Assembly (NCBI GenBank): GCA_934133195.1
Contig: CAKPAZ010000002.1
Coordinates: 1-64,000 of the forward strand
Direction: 5' to 3'
DNA from: an uncultured Bacilli bacterium
GTDB taxonomy: Bacteria > Bacillota_I > Bacilli_A > ML615J-28 > CAG-313
DNA length: 64,000 nucleotides
This document shows positions 19,674 through 28,179 of the stretch, piece by piece (the first letter of the stretch is position 1; every line of letters begins with the position of its first letter). A program made the position numbers and the translations under genes. Under the pieces are notes generated by a model. That model was not told the DNA's origin. It saw only the letters and a list, made by a program, of their open reading frames with translations, and did not search any database.

Positions 19674-19702
19674 ATTATATCAAAGTAAGCGTTTTTATTC
19701 AA
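19674..19702 (-). promoter_or_regulatory. Promoter of the GH20/transport operon with cre/LacI-type operator
   Basis: On the minus strand TTGAAT (19702-19697) and TATAAT (19679-19674) are separated by 17 bases. Inside the spacer, 19697-19684 reads TAAAAACGCTTACT, which matches 12 of 14 positions of the CcpA/LacI-family cre consensus. A repressor there would block RNA polymerase directly. The LacI-type regulator at 30732-31763 or a CcpA elsewhere are the candidate binders. Confidence 0.75.
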
Positions 19703-19751
19703 GTGATAAACTTAAAAAAAACGAAATTAGCAGAAATTGTCATTAAAAGCA

Positions 19752-19784
19752 GAAAAAAGCACCCCCAAAAGGATGCTTTTTGTT
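19752..19784 (-). terminator. Intrinsic terminator after the GHL10 operon
   Basis: On the minus strand AAAAAGCATCC pairs with GGGTGCTTTTT around a short loop and is followed by TTTTTTCT. It ends the transcription unit of the three genes at 19784-24427 and separates it from the GH20 operon. Confidence 0.85.
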
Positions 19785-21034
19785 TATTTCCATAATTTCT
19801 TAATGGTGTCTAACGCTTCGTCTTTTATCTCATTTTGACCTTTTACAAGATCATGATAAGTAAAGAAAATTGTACCAGCAATATTATTAAAATTACAATT
19901 AAATCTTAATTGATTTTCAATTTCATTTGGATTTTGCCATACTTCATTAGAGCCCATTTGATATAATCCCATACCAATATAAAGAGTAGTATGTGTTTCA
20001 TTACAAATATCACTCCACCATTTTGTTAAATCATGATAAGTAACATCTTTTCTTTCAAATGGGAAATATACTTGAGGTACTACATAGTCTATCCAGTTTT
20101 CCTTCATCCAAAGGTAAACATCGGAATAAAGTTCACTATAGCATTGTAATGCACCTGCAGCATTGTATGAACCCCTTTCCCATCCACCTTCAATAATAGC
20201 AGAATTTGTACGATAGATTGCGAAAGGACTAATACCAAATAAAACTTTTTTATTATTTTTGCTAAACGAATTTTTCAATCCATCATGAATGCTTTTAATC
20301 ATTTTGTTTACATTCATTCTTCTAAAATCATCAAAGCATTGTGATTCATCTAAACGATATTTTAAATAATCTTCTTGTTCTCTTTCTTCTGGTATCTTTG
20401 CATATGGATAGAAGTAATCATCGATATGAACTCCTTCTACATCATAATTATCAACTACTTCCATAATTGTTTTAGTAACAAAATCAATTACTTCAGGATG
20501 ACTTGGAGAAAGAATTATTTTGTTTGCACCATCTAAAATAGTATGTTCAGGATGTAGTCTTGCAAAGTTATTTGGTGCAAGAGTTTCTAAATATTCTTCT
20601 TTTGTCATGTTTAATTGATCTAATGAAGCTTGTGATACTCTATATGGATTCATCCAAGCATGTACTTTAATATCATGTTTTTTAGCTTCATCGATTACAT
20701 ATTTTAAAACATCAAAACCAGGATCTTTACCTTCTTCTCCAGTTATATATCTAGACCATGGATTTAATTTTGATGGATAGAAAGCATCATTGTTAGGACG
20801 AACTTGGAAAATGATTGTATTAATATTATAACTTGCAATATTTTCAATCATCTTTGTTAAGTATGCTTTATATTCATTTTCAGGCAAACCTTTAGGTACA
20901 TCAATATTGGCTACTGTAGATACCCATACACCTCTTACACTTTGTTTATTAAATTTGTATTCAGGAATTTCTACTACTTCATCAGAATTCCAATAATGTA
21001 CATATTCATCACTACGATATTTATTTAATTTCAT
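19784..21034 (-). CDS. GHL10 (DUF187, YngK/DigH-like) glycoside hydrolase-like protein, cytoplasmic
   Basis: A 416-aa single-domain protein of the GHL10 family (PF02638 type). Signature stretches are RGVWVSTVANIDVP at the start of the barrel, NTIIFQVRPNNDAFYPSKLNPWS, HAWMNPYRVS and the acidic strand GVHIDDYFYPYA (near residue 205). E. coli DigH/YddW of this family cleaves denuded peptidoglycan glycan strands; B. subtilis YngK is another relative. There is no signal peptide, so it should act on imported oligosaccharides, unlike its two secreted paralogs in this window. It starts two bases after the upstream GHL10 gene and ends at a terminator. Confidence 0.88.
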   Translation of the reverse strand: MKLNKYRSDEYVHYWNSDEVVEIPEYKFNKQSVRGVWVSTVANIDVPKGLPENEYKAYLTKMIENIASYNINTIIFQVRPNNDAFYPSKLNPWSRYITGEEGKDPGFDVLKYVIDEAKKHDIKVHAWMNPYRVSQASLDQLNMTKEEYLETLAPNNFARLHPEHTILDGANKIILSPSHPEVIDFVTKTIMEVVDNYDVEGVHIDDYFYPYAKIPEEREQEDYLKYRLDESQCFDDFRRMNVNKMIKSIHDGLKNSFSKNNKKVLFGISPFAIYRTNSAIIEGGWERGSYNAAGALQCYSELYSDVYLWMKENWIDYVVPQVYFPFERKDVTYHDLTKWWSDICNETHTTLYIGMGLYQMGSNEVWQNPNEIENQLRFNCNFNNIAGTIFFTYHDLVKGQNEIKDEALDTIKKLWK

Positions 21035-21036
21035 AT

Positions 21037-23544
21037 TTAGTCTCTCTTTCTTAAAATAAATAAAGCACCAGCAATAATTGTTATACCAGTAAGTACTAGT
21101 TCAACGTTTTTCTTACAGTTACAACCACTAGGTTTAGTTGGAACTTCAGGCTCTGGTTCAGGGTCTGGATCATCATCACCTGGTTCATCTGGTTTTACTT
21201 CTTTAGTAATATTAAAGGTGTTAGATATTACTTCAACTTGATTATCATTATCACTTACCACAAGTTTAAATTTGCAATTTGCTTGAGGAATGATTGTCGA
21301 ATAATCAAATGTAAATTCTCCTGGTTTAATTTTTCCTTCTTCTAGTAGTTCATATTCACCATTATCTACAGAAATATATAATTTATAATTTAAATTTGTT
21401 TGTTCATCATCCGTAATTGTCGCTTTAAAATGTTGTACCTTCTTAGTGTTAAAATCATCAATCTTTGGTAGTGTAACTATAGGTGGTGCACTCTTGATAG
21501 ATATTGGTGAATTTACTTCAACAGTATCAATAATATCTTTTACTATTACTATTATTTTTCCATTATTAGTAGAAAAACGTGGAGCTTTAAATGTTGTGTG
21601 ATATTCTTTTGTTGTTATTTTTTCATTACTTACAATTTCTATTCCATATGAAGCACCATTTGAAGAATAGATGATTGTTAAATAATAATAGTCACTATCA
21701 TCATCGTCGATTGTTACATCAATTATAATATCTTCATCATATAAAAATTGAGTTTTGTTAACTTTTAAATCTACATTTGGACGATTGTTTTCTAATACTA
21801 ACCATTCAACATCTTCATAGATTGAGTTATCTTGATCAAATGTAACAAGAGCATATACTTTATTTTCTTGTTTAGTAAATGTTAATTCTTTGTTAGGGTT
21901 AATCTCTAAGGCTCTAATTTTTGATGGATCAAAATCATTAAGATTTGAAGTTTGTTCATCAAATTCATATATACCATAGCCCTTAGCTTTATCTACTTTA
22001 TTTACTTTGATTGATACTTCATTTTCTTTAATCGAAATATTTTTAGGAGTTGCTTTTTCAGTTACTTTTTTGTCATATGTATAAGCTCCATAAAGTGGTG
22101 TTAACGCATTATATTTCCATGCGTGTTTTGCGACAGTTGACATTGCAAGACCACCATCACGAGTAAGTAGGCTTGAATAACTGAAGATAAAGTATCCTTC
22201 TACTTTTTCAAGATGAGCAGAATTATAAGTTACTTGATAATACATTTCAGTTAGGCCATAGCCCCATGATTCTTTTACTTGATATAGAGCAGTACCCATA
22301 TATAGTTTAGTTTTACTATCTTTTAAAGCATTACTCCACCATTTAGCGATATCATCATAATCACCTTTTAAATGAGTATAATTTTGAGGAGTTATATAAT
22401 CAATCCATTCTTCTTTAGCCCATTTTAGTGTATCAGCAAACAAGTCTGAGTAAGAATAGTAATTATTACAACTACCTAACATTCCTCCTTCTGCACCTCT
22501 TTGTGGTTCGCTTGAACAAGCCTCAACAGTTGGTGCCCAGCGTGATGCAGGACTTATACCAAAGGCACACTTAACGTCTTTTGTTTTATTTTTTTCTCTA
22601 ACCGCGTCACTTATTTGTTTAATTAATTTATTTACATTTTCACGACGCCAGTCATATATATTAAGAGGATCAGTAGTTTCACTTACATATTGTTTATAAT
22701 CTGCCATGTCTACCCATGGTTCTGTAGAGAAAGTATATCCTTTGTAAGCTGTATTGCTTCCAATATATGATGCATCATTTGGATAAAAATAGTCATCAAA
22801 ATGAATTCCATCAATATCATAATTTTCAACAATTTCCATTATTGTATTTGTTACATGGTTTCTTACTTTTTCTGAAGCAGGATTTAAAACAAATAAATCT
22901 TCTGCACCAAGTACAACATTATGATGAAGTTCATCACCTGTTTCAAACACTGGATTATCGATGCCTTCTGCTTGTTCTTTTTTTCTACCAAAATAAGTAT
23001 CTTTAAAGTTATTTAATTCAGTAACATCGATATCTTTGATTTTTTCAATTCCAGTTGCAGGATCCTTTACCATCATAGATGTAGTTGAACCAGTTGATGC
23101 TCGATATGGGTTAAGCCATGCATGATATTCAAGGCCTCTATTATGAGTTACTTCAATCATCCATTCAAGGGGATCCCAACCAGGATCAACACCATATCCA
23201 GCTAGATATTCACTCCATGGATTATATTTAGATGGATAAAATGCATCATTAGCAGGTCTTACTTGAAACACAATTGTGTTAAAATGATTAGCTTCAGCGT
23301 TATCTAATATTTTAATATACTCATTTTTCCATGATGCGATAGCAGCTTCATCTGTACCTAGTTGACGATCAATGTTAAGATTTCCAACCGTTGCAACCCA
23401 TACAGCTCTCATATCTGTTGATACTTGAGTATAGGGTACAAACTTGCCATCCCATGCTGCTTTTGATACAGTTGTACAAATTAGCAGACAAAAGGACATT
23501 AAGCATATTCCCATAAGGGCTAGTTTTTTACATAATTTCTTCAT
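21037..23544 (-). CDS. Secreted GHL10 glycoside hydrolase-like protein with Ig-like repeats and GCNCKK C-terminal anchor
   Basis: An 835-aa protein. Signal peptide 1-29, GHL10 barrel about 38-450 (FNTIVFQVRPANDAFYPS, EYHAWLNPYRAS, GIHFDDYFYPND), then Ig/fibronectin-like beta domains (470-780). A Pro/Asp/Glu-rich linker leads to the end SGCNCKKNVELVL, a membrane helix and RKRD. The same GCNCKK-helix-RKR tail occurs in the third GHL10 protein of this window. The large periplasmic-side insert in the barrel (about 165-205) is typical of the longer subgroup. Predicted role: wall-associated cleavage of glycan strands. The start lies within the end of the M19 dipeptidase gene (17-base overlap). Confidence 0.85.
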   Translation of the reverse strand: MKKLCKKLALMGICLMSFCLLICTTVSKAAWDGKFVPYTQVSTDMRAVWVATVGNLNIDRQLGTDEAAIASWKNEYIKILDNAEANHFNTIVFQVRPANDAFYPSKYNPWSEYLAGYGVDPGWDPLEWMIEVTHNRGLEYHAWLNPYRASTGSTTSMMVKDPATGIEKIKDIDVTELNNFKDTYFGRKKEQAEGIDNPVFETGDELHHNVVLGAEDLFVLNPASEKVRNHVTNTIMEIVENYDIDGIHFDDYFYPNDASYIGSNTAYKGYTFSTEPWVDMADYKQYVSETTDPLNIYDWRRENVNKLIKQISDAVREKNKTKDVKCAFGISPASRWAPTVEACSSEPQRGAEGGMLGSCNNYYSYSDLFADTLKWAKEEWIDYITPQNYTHLKGDYDDIAKWWSNALKDSKTKLYMGTALYQVKESWGYGLTEMYYQVTYNSAHLEKVEGYFIFSYSSLLTRDGGLAMSTVAKHAWKYNALTPLYGAYTYDKKVTEKATPKNISIKENEVSIKVNKVDKAKGYGIYEFDEQTSNLNDFDPSKIRALEINPNKELTFTKQENKVYALVTFDQDNSIYEDVEWLVLENNRPNVDLKVNKTQFLYDEDIIIDVTIDDDDSDYYYLTIIYSSNGASYGIEIVSNEKITTKEYHTTFKAPRFSTNNGKIIVIVKDIIDTVEVNSPISIKSAPPIVTLPKIDDFNTKKVQHFKATITDDEQTNLNYKLYISVDNGEYELLEEGKIKPGEFTFDYSTIIPQANCKFKLVVSDNDNQVEVISNTFNITKEVKPDEPGDDDPDPEPEPEVPTKPSGCNCKKNVELVLTGITIIAGALFILRKRD

Positions 23545-24427
23545 TAACTTTTATTCCTTTCTTATATCTTAAAAAATTGTTATAAGCTATTCCTTCAATT
23601 TCTTCTTTTGTTAAGTTTCTTTTCATTAATTCTTGTATTAGATTTTGAGCATCCATGTGACCTCTTAAATCATCTAAGTTGGCGTTATGATCATCATAAC
23701 TCTTTAGGAAGTCCATAATGTCAAGTCCAAGCATAACATGGTCAATACCTATTTTTTCACCTAGATAAATGATTTGATCAGCAAGGCCCATAGTATTTTG
23801 TCGACTTGGATCTTTTGAAACAAAGTTTCTTGCAGAAACGGCTCCAACATATCCTCCTACTTCTCTCATTAATCTAAGTTGATCATCATTTAGGTTTCTA
23901 CGGTGATCACTTAAAGTATATGCATTAGAATGACTTGCGATAATATTATGAGGCATATAGTCTAAAACATCGTAAAAACTCTTTATATTTAAGTGTGAAA
24001 CATCAATGACCATATGGTGTTTATACATATAATCTAGAAATTCTTTTCCAAGGGATGTTAATCCACGATCTTTGTCTCCAGCAACCCCTGTTGCGAGATG
24101 ATTTTCTTCATTCCAAGTAAGCGTAGCATGTCTTACGCCAAAATTATACATTTCATTTAAATCATCTAATGTATGAACATTACGGAGGCCTTCTAATCCA
24201 AGTAATACATTATAATTATCTTTATATGGTTTAAATGCCTCGTATGCTATTTTATAGGCTTCAAGTACATTAAAGTCATATTCACTATATACTACCCAAA
24301 TTCCACCTTTGATTTCTCCTTGTTCCATGGCTTCTAGATGATATTTTCGAAAAGGATCTTTAATGCCTTCTAAAGTTCTTTCATACAAATTTGAAAAAAC
24401 ATCACTATGTGTATCATATATTTTCAT
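23528..24427 (-). CDS. Membrane dipeptidase, peptidase family M19
   Basis: A 299-aa zinc dipeptidase of the renal-dipeptidase family. Metal-binding signatures are visible: DTHSD near the start, the LGLEGL glutamate, VIDVSHLN and IIASHSNAYTLSDHRRN, then GLDIMDF. Members cleave dipeptides including those with D-residues, which fits muropeptide side-chain recycling. It is first in its operon, followed with overlap by a secreted GHL10 protein and then a cytoplasmic one. I chose the ATG at 24427 over 24433 because GGAG has proper seven-base spacing to it. Confidence 0.87.
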   Translation of the reverse strand: MKIYDTHSDVFSNLYERTLEGIKDPFRKYHLEAMEQGEIKGGIWVVYSEYDFNVLEAYKIAYEAFKPYKDNYNVLLGLEGLRNVHTLDDLNEMYNFGVRHATLTWNEENHLATGVAGDKDRGLTSLGKEFLDYMYKHHMVIDVSHLNIKSFYDVLDYMPHNIIASHSNAYTLSDHRRNLNDDQLRLMREVGGYVGAVSARNFVSKDPSRQNTMGLADQIIYLGEKIGIDHVMLGLDIMDFLKSYDDHNANLDDLRGHMDAQNLIQELMKRNLTKEEIEGIAYNNFLRYKKGIKVNEEIM

Positions 24428-24467
24428 TTTCATTCTCCTTTTTTAATCTTTACATTATATCGACTTA

Positions 24468-24496
24468 ATTATATAATATTTTCTTTAAAATAGCAA
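24468..24496 (-). promoter_or_regulatory. Promoter of the M19/GHL10 operon
   Basis: TTGCTA (24496-24491) and TATAAT (24473-24468) with a 17-base spacer on the minus strand. A second TATAAT lies closer to the gene (24459-24454) but lacks a good -35. No cre-like site is seen here. Confidence 0.6.
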
Positions 24497-24512
24497 ATAT
24501 TTTAGAAATAAA

Positions 24513-24535
24513 AGGGCTAATATCTTAGCCCTCTA
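24513..24535 (-). terminator. Intrinsic terminator after the third GHL10 gene
   Basis: AGGGCTAA and TTAGCCCT form an eight-base-pair stem with a four-base loop, followed by TTTTATTT on the minus strand. It ends the tyrS-serine hydrolase-PIG-L-GHL10 unit. Confidence 0.85.
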
Positions 24536-24540
24536 AATTA

Positions 24541-27480
24541 TTATTTTCTTTTTCTAATTACAAACACAAAACATGTTAATGCAATCATTAAAGTAGCAAC
24601 TTCAAGTATTGATTTTTTACAGTTGCAACCTTTTTTATCTTCATCTATAGGATCATCTGGAACAGGAGTAGGGGTAGGATCATCTGGTTCTACTTCTTTT
24701 TTTACAACAACTAAATCACTATCTAAATATTCAGTAATACCATTGTTGTCGATTATTACTCTTACTTTAAGTGATGTATCATTTTCACTGATTTTATACA
24801 TTGTTCCAATATAATTATTTTCAACAATTCCTTCATCTAAAAGTTTAATAATGTTATTATCATTATCAAGAAGTAATAGTTTATAATTATATCCATTTAT
24901 TCCATAAGTAGAAATATTAATAATTATGTTTTTACCAATAGGTGGATTATAATCAGTAATTTTAATATTTGTATTATCTAAATAATTAGTTCTAATTACT
25001 TTAAATGTGTTTGATGTATAGGTTGTTGAATAATCTCCTTGTGTAAGTTTTAGAACAAAATGATATGTTCCTTCACTAAGTTTAATATCATCAAAGTTAG
25101 CAACTATACTTCCATTTAAAGTTCCTTTTTTAACTTCTTTTGTAACATAGTTTGCTTCATTGACAGCAATCAATACATAATCATAATCTAAGTCATTTGT
25201 ACTATTTATATTTACCGGTATTGAAAGTGGAGTTTTGTAACTAAATCTTGTTTGGATTTTTGTAAAATCTTTAACATTTAGTTTGGTATAATCACTTACG
25301 GTATTGAATTTATTTGTAAAGACACTAATTGAGGCAGTGCCATCAGTAATGGTTATTTTTAGTTGTGAGTTTGATGTTGTGTAAGGGTATGCTTTATATG
25401 GTATTTCAAAAGTATTTGAAGTAATATTACCACTCGCGATTACTCTTTTCTTATCAATATCATTTTCAAAATAATTTATTGTGTATTTTAAATTATGATT
25501 AGTTAAATTTGAAATATTAAGTCTTAAGTTTATTGTTTCATTACATATGATTTCTGTTGGAAGTTGTGATAGATAATTAATTTTAATCGATTCATATTCT
25601 TCCATATTAGTAAAATCTAGTTTGGTTGAAAGTGATGAAACATAACCATTTGTTGATACTACTTTTATATAATAATCATAATTTTCATCATAATCATAAA
25701 TTCTTAGTGTTGCTTTTTCTCCTTCTACATATGGATCATAAATAACACTAATACGAGATTCAACACTTGCGTTAAATTCAGTTCCTTTTAATACTTTATA
25801 TATACCATACACTCTTGATGATGGCATTTTATCAAAAGTAATATTTACACTATTATCAAGAGTATCTTTTGATAATTTGTAATCTTTTACGACTAAGCCT
25901 TCAGAATCATCATTACCACGTTGAATTGGATAAACAGGATTTTTTGTCCAATTAACCTTTAGGAATGATATTCCTTGTTCATGAGTTTCGCTTGAGAAAA
26001 CATAGAGATTTTCATATGAATATAATGCAGATCCTTTAATAACTGGATATTTTTTATTATATACAATTTGATTTCTGATTTCTGAAGGATTGTAAAATTG
26101 TGATGGAGCATCTCGGTATTTATATATTCCATGTGCAACATACAATTTAATTGCTTTCTTTCCCTCACTAGCACGTACTTCATTTAATTCTGTTACCATC
26201 TTTGCCCACCAATCAACGATGTCAGCATACGCAGCAACATTATCTTCAAATGCATAATAAACTTGAGGAGCAACATAATCAACTAATCCTTCTTCTACCC
26301 ATTTCCATGTGTCAGCAAAAAGATCGGAGTATGATGAATAAGCACCTGATGCGGTATTAGAACCAATTGGTGAACAACGATCAACACTTTCAGTACAATA
26401 TTCAGAATTACTACGCCATACAGCAGCAGGTTTTGATCCAAATTCAACTATTTTATTATTTGTTTCATTATATTCATCAACCATAGCACGAATTCTACGC
26501 ATCATTACATTAATGTTTTCTCTTCTAAAATCACCTAGTGAATATCCTCTTTCCATATGAGCATACTTAGGATCATTATTTAAGTATTCTTGATAATTTC
26601 CTAAATCATTTAGGGTATTTACTCCTGATAGAGAACTATCATATTTTTCTCCACCAGCAAAGTTAGTATTAACTTTATCACTTGATACAGAACCATTTAA
26701 ATAGAAGTAATCATCAAAATGCATACCATCAATATCGTAGTTTTCAATGATTTCTTTTAGGGTTGCGACAATAAAATCTTGTACCGCTATTTCACTTGGA
26801 TTTAAAATTAATCTTGTATCATGTTCTCCCATAACAACATATTCAGGATGTAATCTTGCAAAATTGTTAGGTGCAAGTTTTTCTATTGCTTTTTCTTTAA
26901 ATTTTAAGAGTTCAGCATTACTGTATGTACTTGCGTTCTTGTTCGCATTATCAAGAACACTATATGTTGTTACACGATAGGCATTCATCCAACATTGGAA
27001 ATCAAAGCCTCTTTTATGAGTTTCTTCAATCATCCATTCAAGAGGATCCCATCCTGGGTCAACTCCAGCACCAACTAAGAATTCACTCCATGGATTTAAT
27101 TCAGATTTATAAAAAGCATCATTACTTGGTCTTATTTGAAAGAATAAAGTATTCATTCCGAATTCTTCCATTCTATCAAGAATGGTTAAGAATTCCTTTT
27201 TATAACTATTAATAGCTTCTTCATCTAATCCATTTTGTTTACCAATTGCAATGTTGTAAACTGTAGCAACCCATACTCCACGCATTTCTGATTCATATAC
27301 TGAAAATTTCTTAGGTAGAGTTACTGGTTCACCTGTACCATAATGATATATTTTTGATGTGGGTCCACTTTTATTCGAATATAGGAAATCTTCATCATCA
27401 CTTTTACTATTTACAATATTAGAGAATGATAAGGTTGCAAGTAGTAAAAGGCTTAAAAATATACTTATTATTTTCTTCAT
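24541..27480 (-). CDS. Secreted GHL10 glycoside hydrolase-like protein with long beta-domain array and GCNCKK anchor
   Basis: A 979-aa relative of the 835-aa GHL10 protein. Signal peptide 1-25, GHL10 barrel about 65-530 (EMRGVWVATVYNIA, NTLFFQIRPSNDAFY, CWMNAYRVTTY, GMHFDDYFYLNG), then at least four Ig-like domains (550-930). A Pro/Asp linker leads to KKGCNCKKSILEV, a membrane helix and RKRK at the end. Expected outside the cell, held at the membrane. Its stop codon overlaps the terminator region. It shares one base with the PIG-L deacetylase stop (TAATG), so the pair is probably coupled; deacetylation and glycan cleavage may act in one pathway. Confidence 0.85.
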   Translation of the reverse strand: MKKIISIFLSLLLLATLSFSNIVNSKSDDEDFLYSNKSGPTSKIYHYGTGEPVTLPKKFSVYESEMRGVWVATVYNIAIGKQNGLDEEAINSYKKEFLTILDRMEEFGMNTLFFQIRPSNDAFYKSELNPWSEFLVGAGVDPGWDPLEWMIEETHKRGFDFQCWMNAYRVTTYSVLDNANKNASTYSNAELLKFKEKAIEKLAPNNFARLHPEYVVMGEHDTRLILNPSEIAVQDFIVATLKEIIENYDIDGMHFDDYFYLNGSVSSDKVNTNFAGGEKYDSSLSGVNTLNDLGNYQEYLNNDPKYAHMERGYSLGDFRRENINVMMRRIRAMVDEYNETNNKIVEFGSKPAAVWRSNSEYCTESVDRCSPIGSNTASGAYSSYSDLFADTWKWVEEGLVDYVAPQVYYAFEDNVAAYADIVDWWAKMVTELNEVRASEGKKAIKLYVAHGIYKYRDAPSQFYNPSEIRNQIVYNKKYPVIKGSALYSYENLYVFSSETHEQGISFLKVNWTKNPVYPIQRGNDDSEGLVVKDYKLSKDTLDNSVNITFDKMPSSRVYGIYKVLKGTEFNASVESRISVIYDPYVEGEKATLRIYDYDENYDYYIKVVSTNGYVSSLSTKLDFTNMEEYESIKINYLSQLPTEIICNETINLRLNISNLTNHNLKYTINYFENDIDKKRVIASGNITSNTFEIPYKAYPYTTSNSQLKITITDGTASISVFTNKFNTVSDYTKLNVKDFTKIQTRFSYKTPLSIPVNINSTNDLDYDYVLIAVNEANYVTKEVKKGTLNGSIVANFDDIKLSEGTYHFVLKLTQGDYSTTYTSNTFKVIRTNYLDNTNIKITDYNPPIGKNIIINISTYGINGYNYKLLLLDNDNNIIKLLDEGIVENNYIGTMYKISENDTSLKVRVIIDNNGITEYLDSDLVVVKKEVEPDDPTPTPVPDDPIDEDKKGCNCKKSILEVATLMIALTCFVFVIRKRK

Positions 27481-28163
27481 TATAGTTCATCCTTAAATAT
27501 CTTTTTTTGTCTGTCAAGCACAGCAAAACATTCAGCATAGCCTTTTTTCATTAAAGCACCACGGCAGCGAGCAAGTGATGTATAATAATCAAAATATTTA
27601 AAGTCACTGCTATTCATAATAAACCAGTGAGTTTGAATAGCTTCTTTCCATAGTTCAAAACCTTCTGTAATATCGACATAAACATATGGTGTAAAGTTAT
27701 CTGAGTCTTCCCAGTTTTCACAAAAATAAAGTGGAGCGTAAAATCTTTCACCATTTTTATTTCCAACTACACCTGCTCTAAATTGAGCTTCTTGAACAAT
27801 TAGATGAGTGTTGTTATGATCACGATGCATTGTACTTTGCCAATGTGTTACGATTACATTTGGTTTGTATTTAACAATTACATCGACAACTTGATTAATT
27901 ACTTCATCATTATTTGGAAGTTCACCATCTGCATATTTTAAGACAATTGCTTCACCATTCACCATTTTCGCAAACTTATTTGCTTCATCAATTTTTTGTT
28001 TGCGATATTCTTGGATTGTCATATGTGGAGGATTTCCTCTTTCACCTGCAGTTAGTGCCATTATTATGTTTTTTCCACCTCTTACTGCGTTTGTGGCCAT
28101 AATACCACCAGCAGTAAGTTCCATATCACCAATGTGACCACCGATTGCTAAAATAGTTTTCAT
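27480..28163 (-). CDS. PIG-L/LmbE-family N-acetylglucosamine deacetylase-like protein
   Basis: A 227-aa cytoplasmic protein. The metal site of the PIG-L family is present as GHIGDMELTAGG (usual AHPDD.E) and HRDHNNTH (usual HPDH..H). Members remove N-acetyl groups from GlcNAc-containing small molecules such as GlcNAc-PI, diacetylchitobiose or mycothiol and bacillithiol precursors (BshB). Context between a serine hydrolase and a GHL10 hydrolase favours deacetylation of imported amino sugars; BshB cannot be excluded from sequence alone. Confidence 0.85.
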   Translation of the reverse strand: MKTILAIGGHIGDMELTAGGIMATNAVRGGKNIIMALTAGERGNPPHMTIQEYRKQKIDEANKFAKMVNGEAIVLKYADGELPNNDEVINQVVDVIVKYKPNVIVTHWQSTMHRDHNNTHLIVQEAQFRAGVVGNKNGERFYAPLYFCENWEDSDNFTPYVYVDITEGFELWKEAIQTHWFIMNSSDFKYFDYYTSLARCRGALMKKGYAECFAVLDRQKKIFKDEL

Positions 28164-28179
28164 TGTATTTTCCCTTTCT

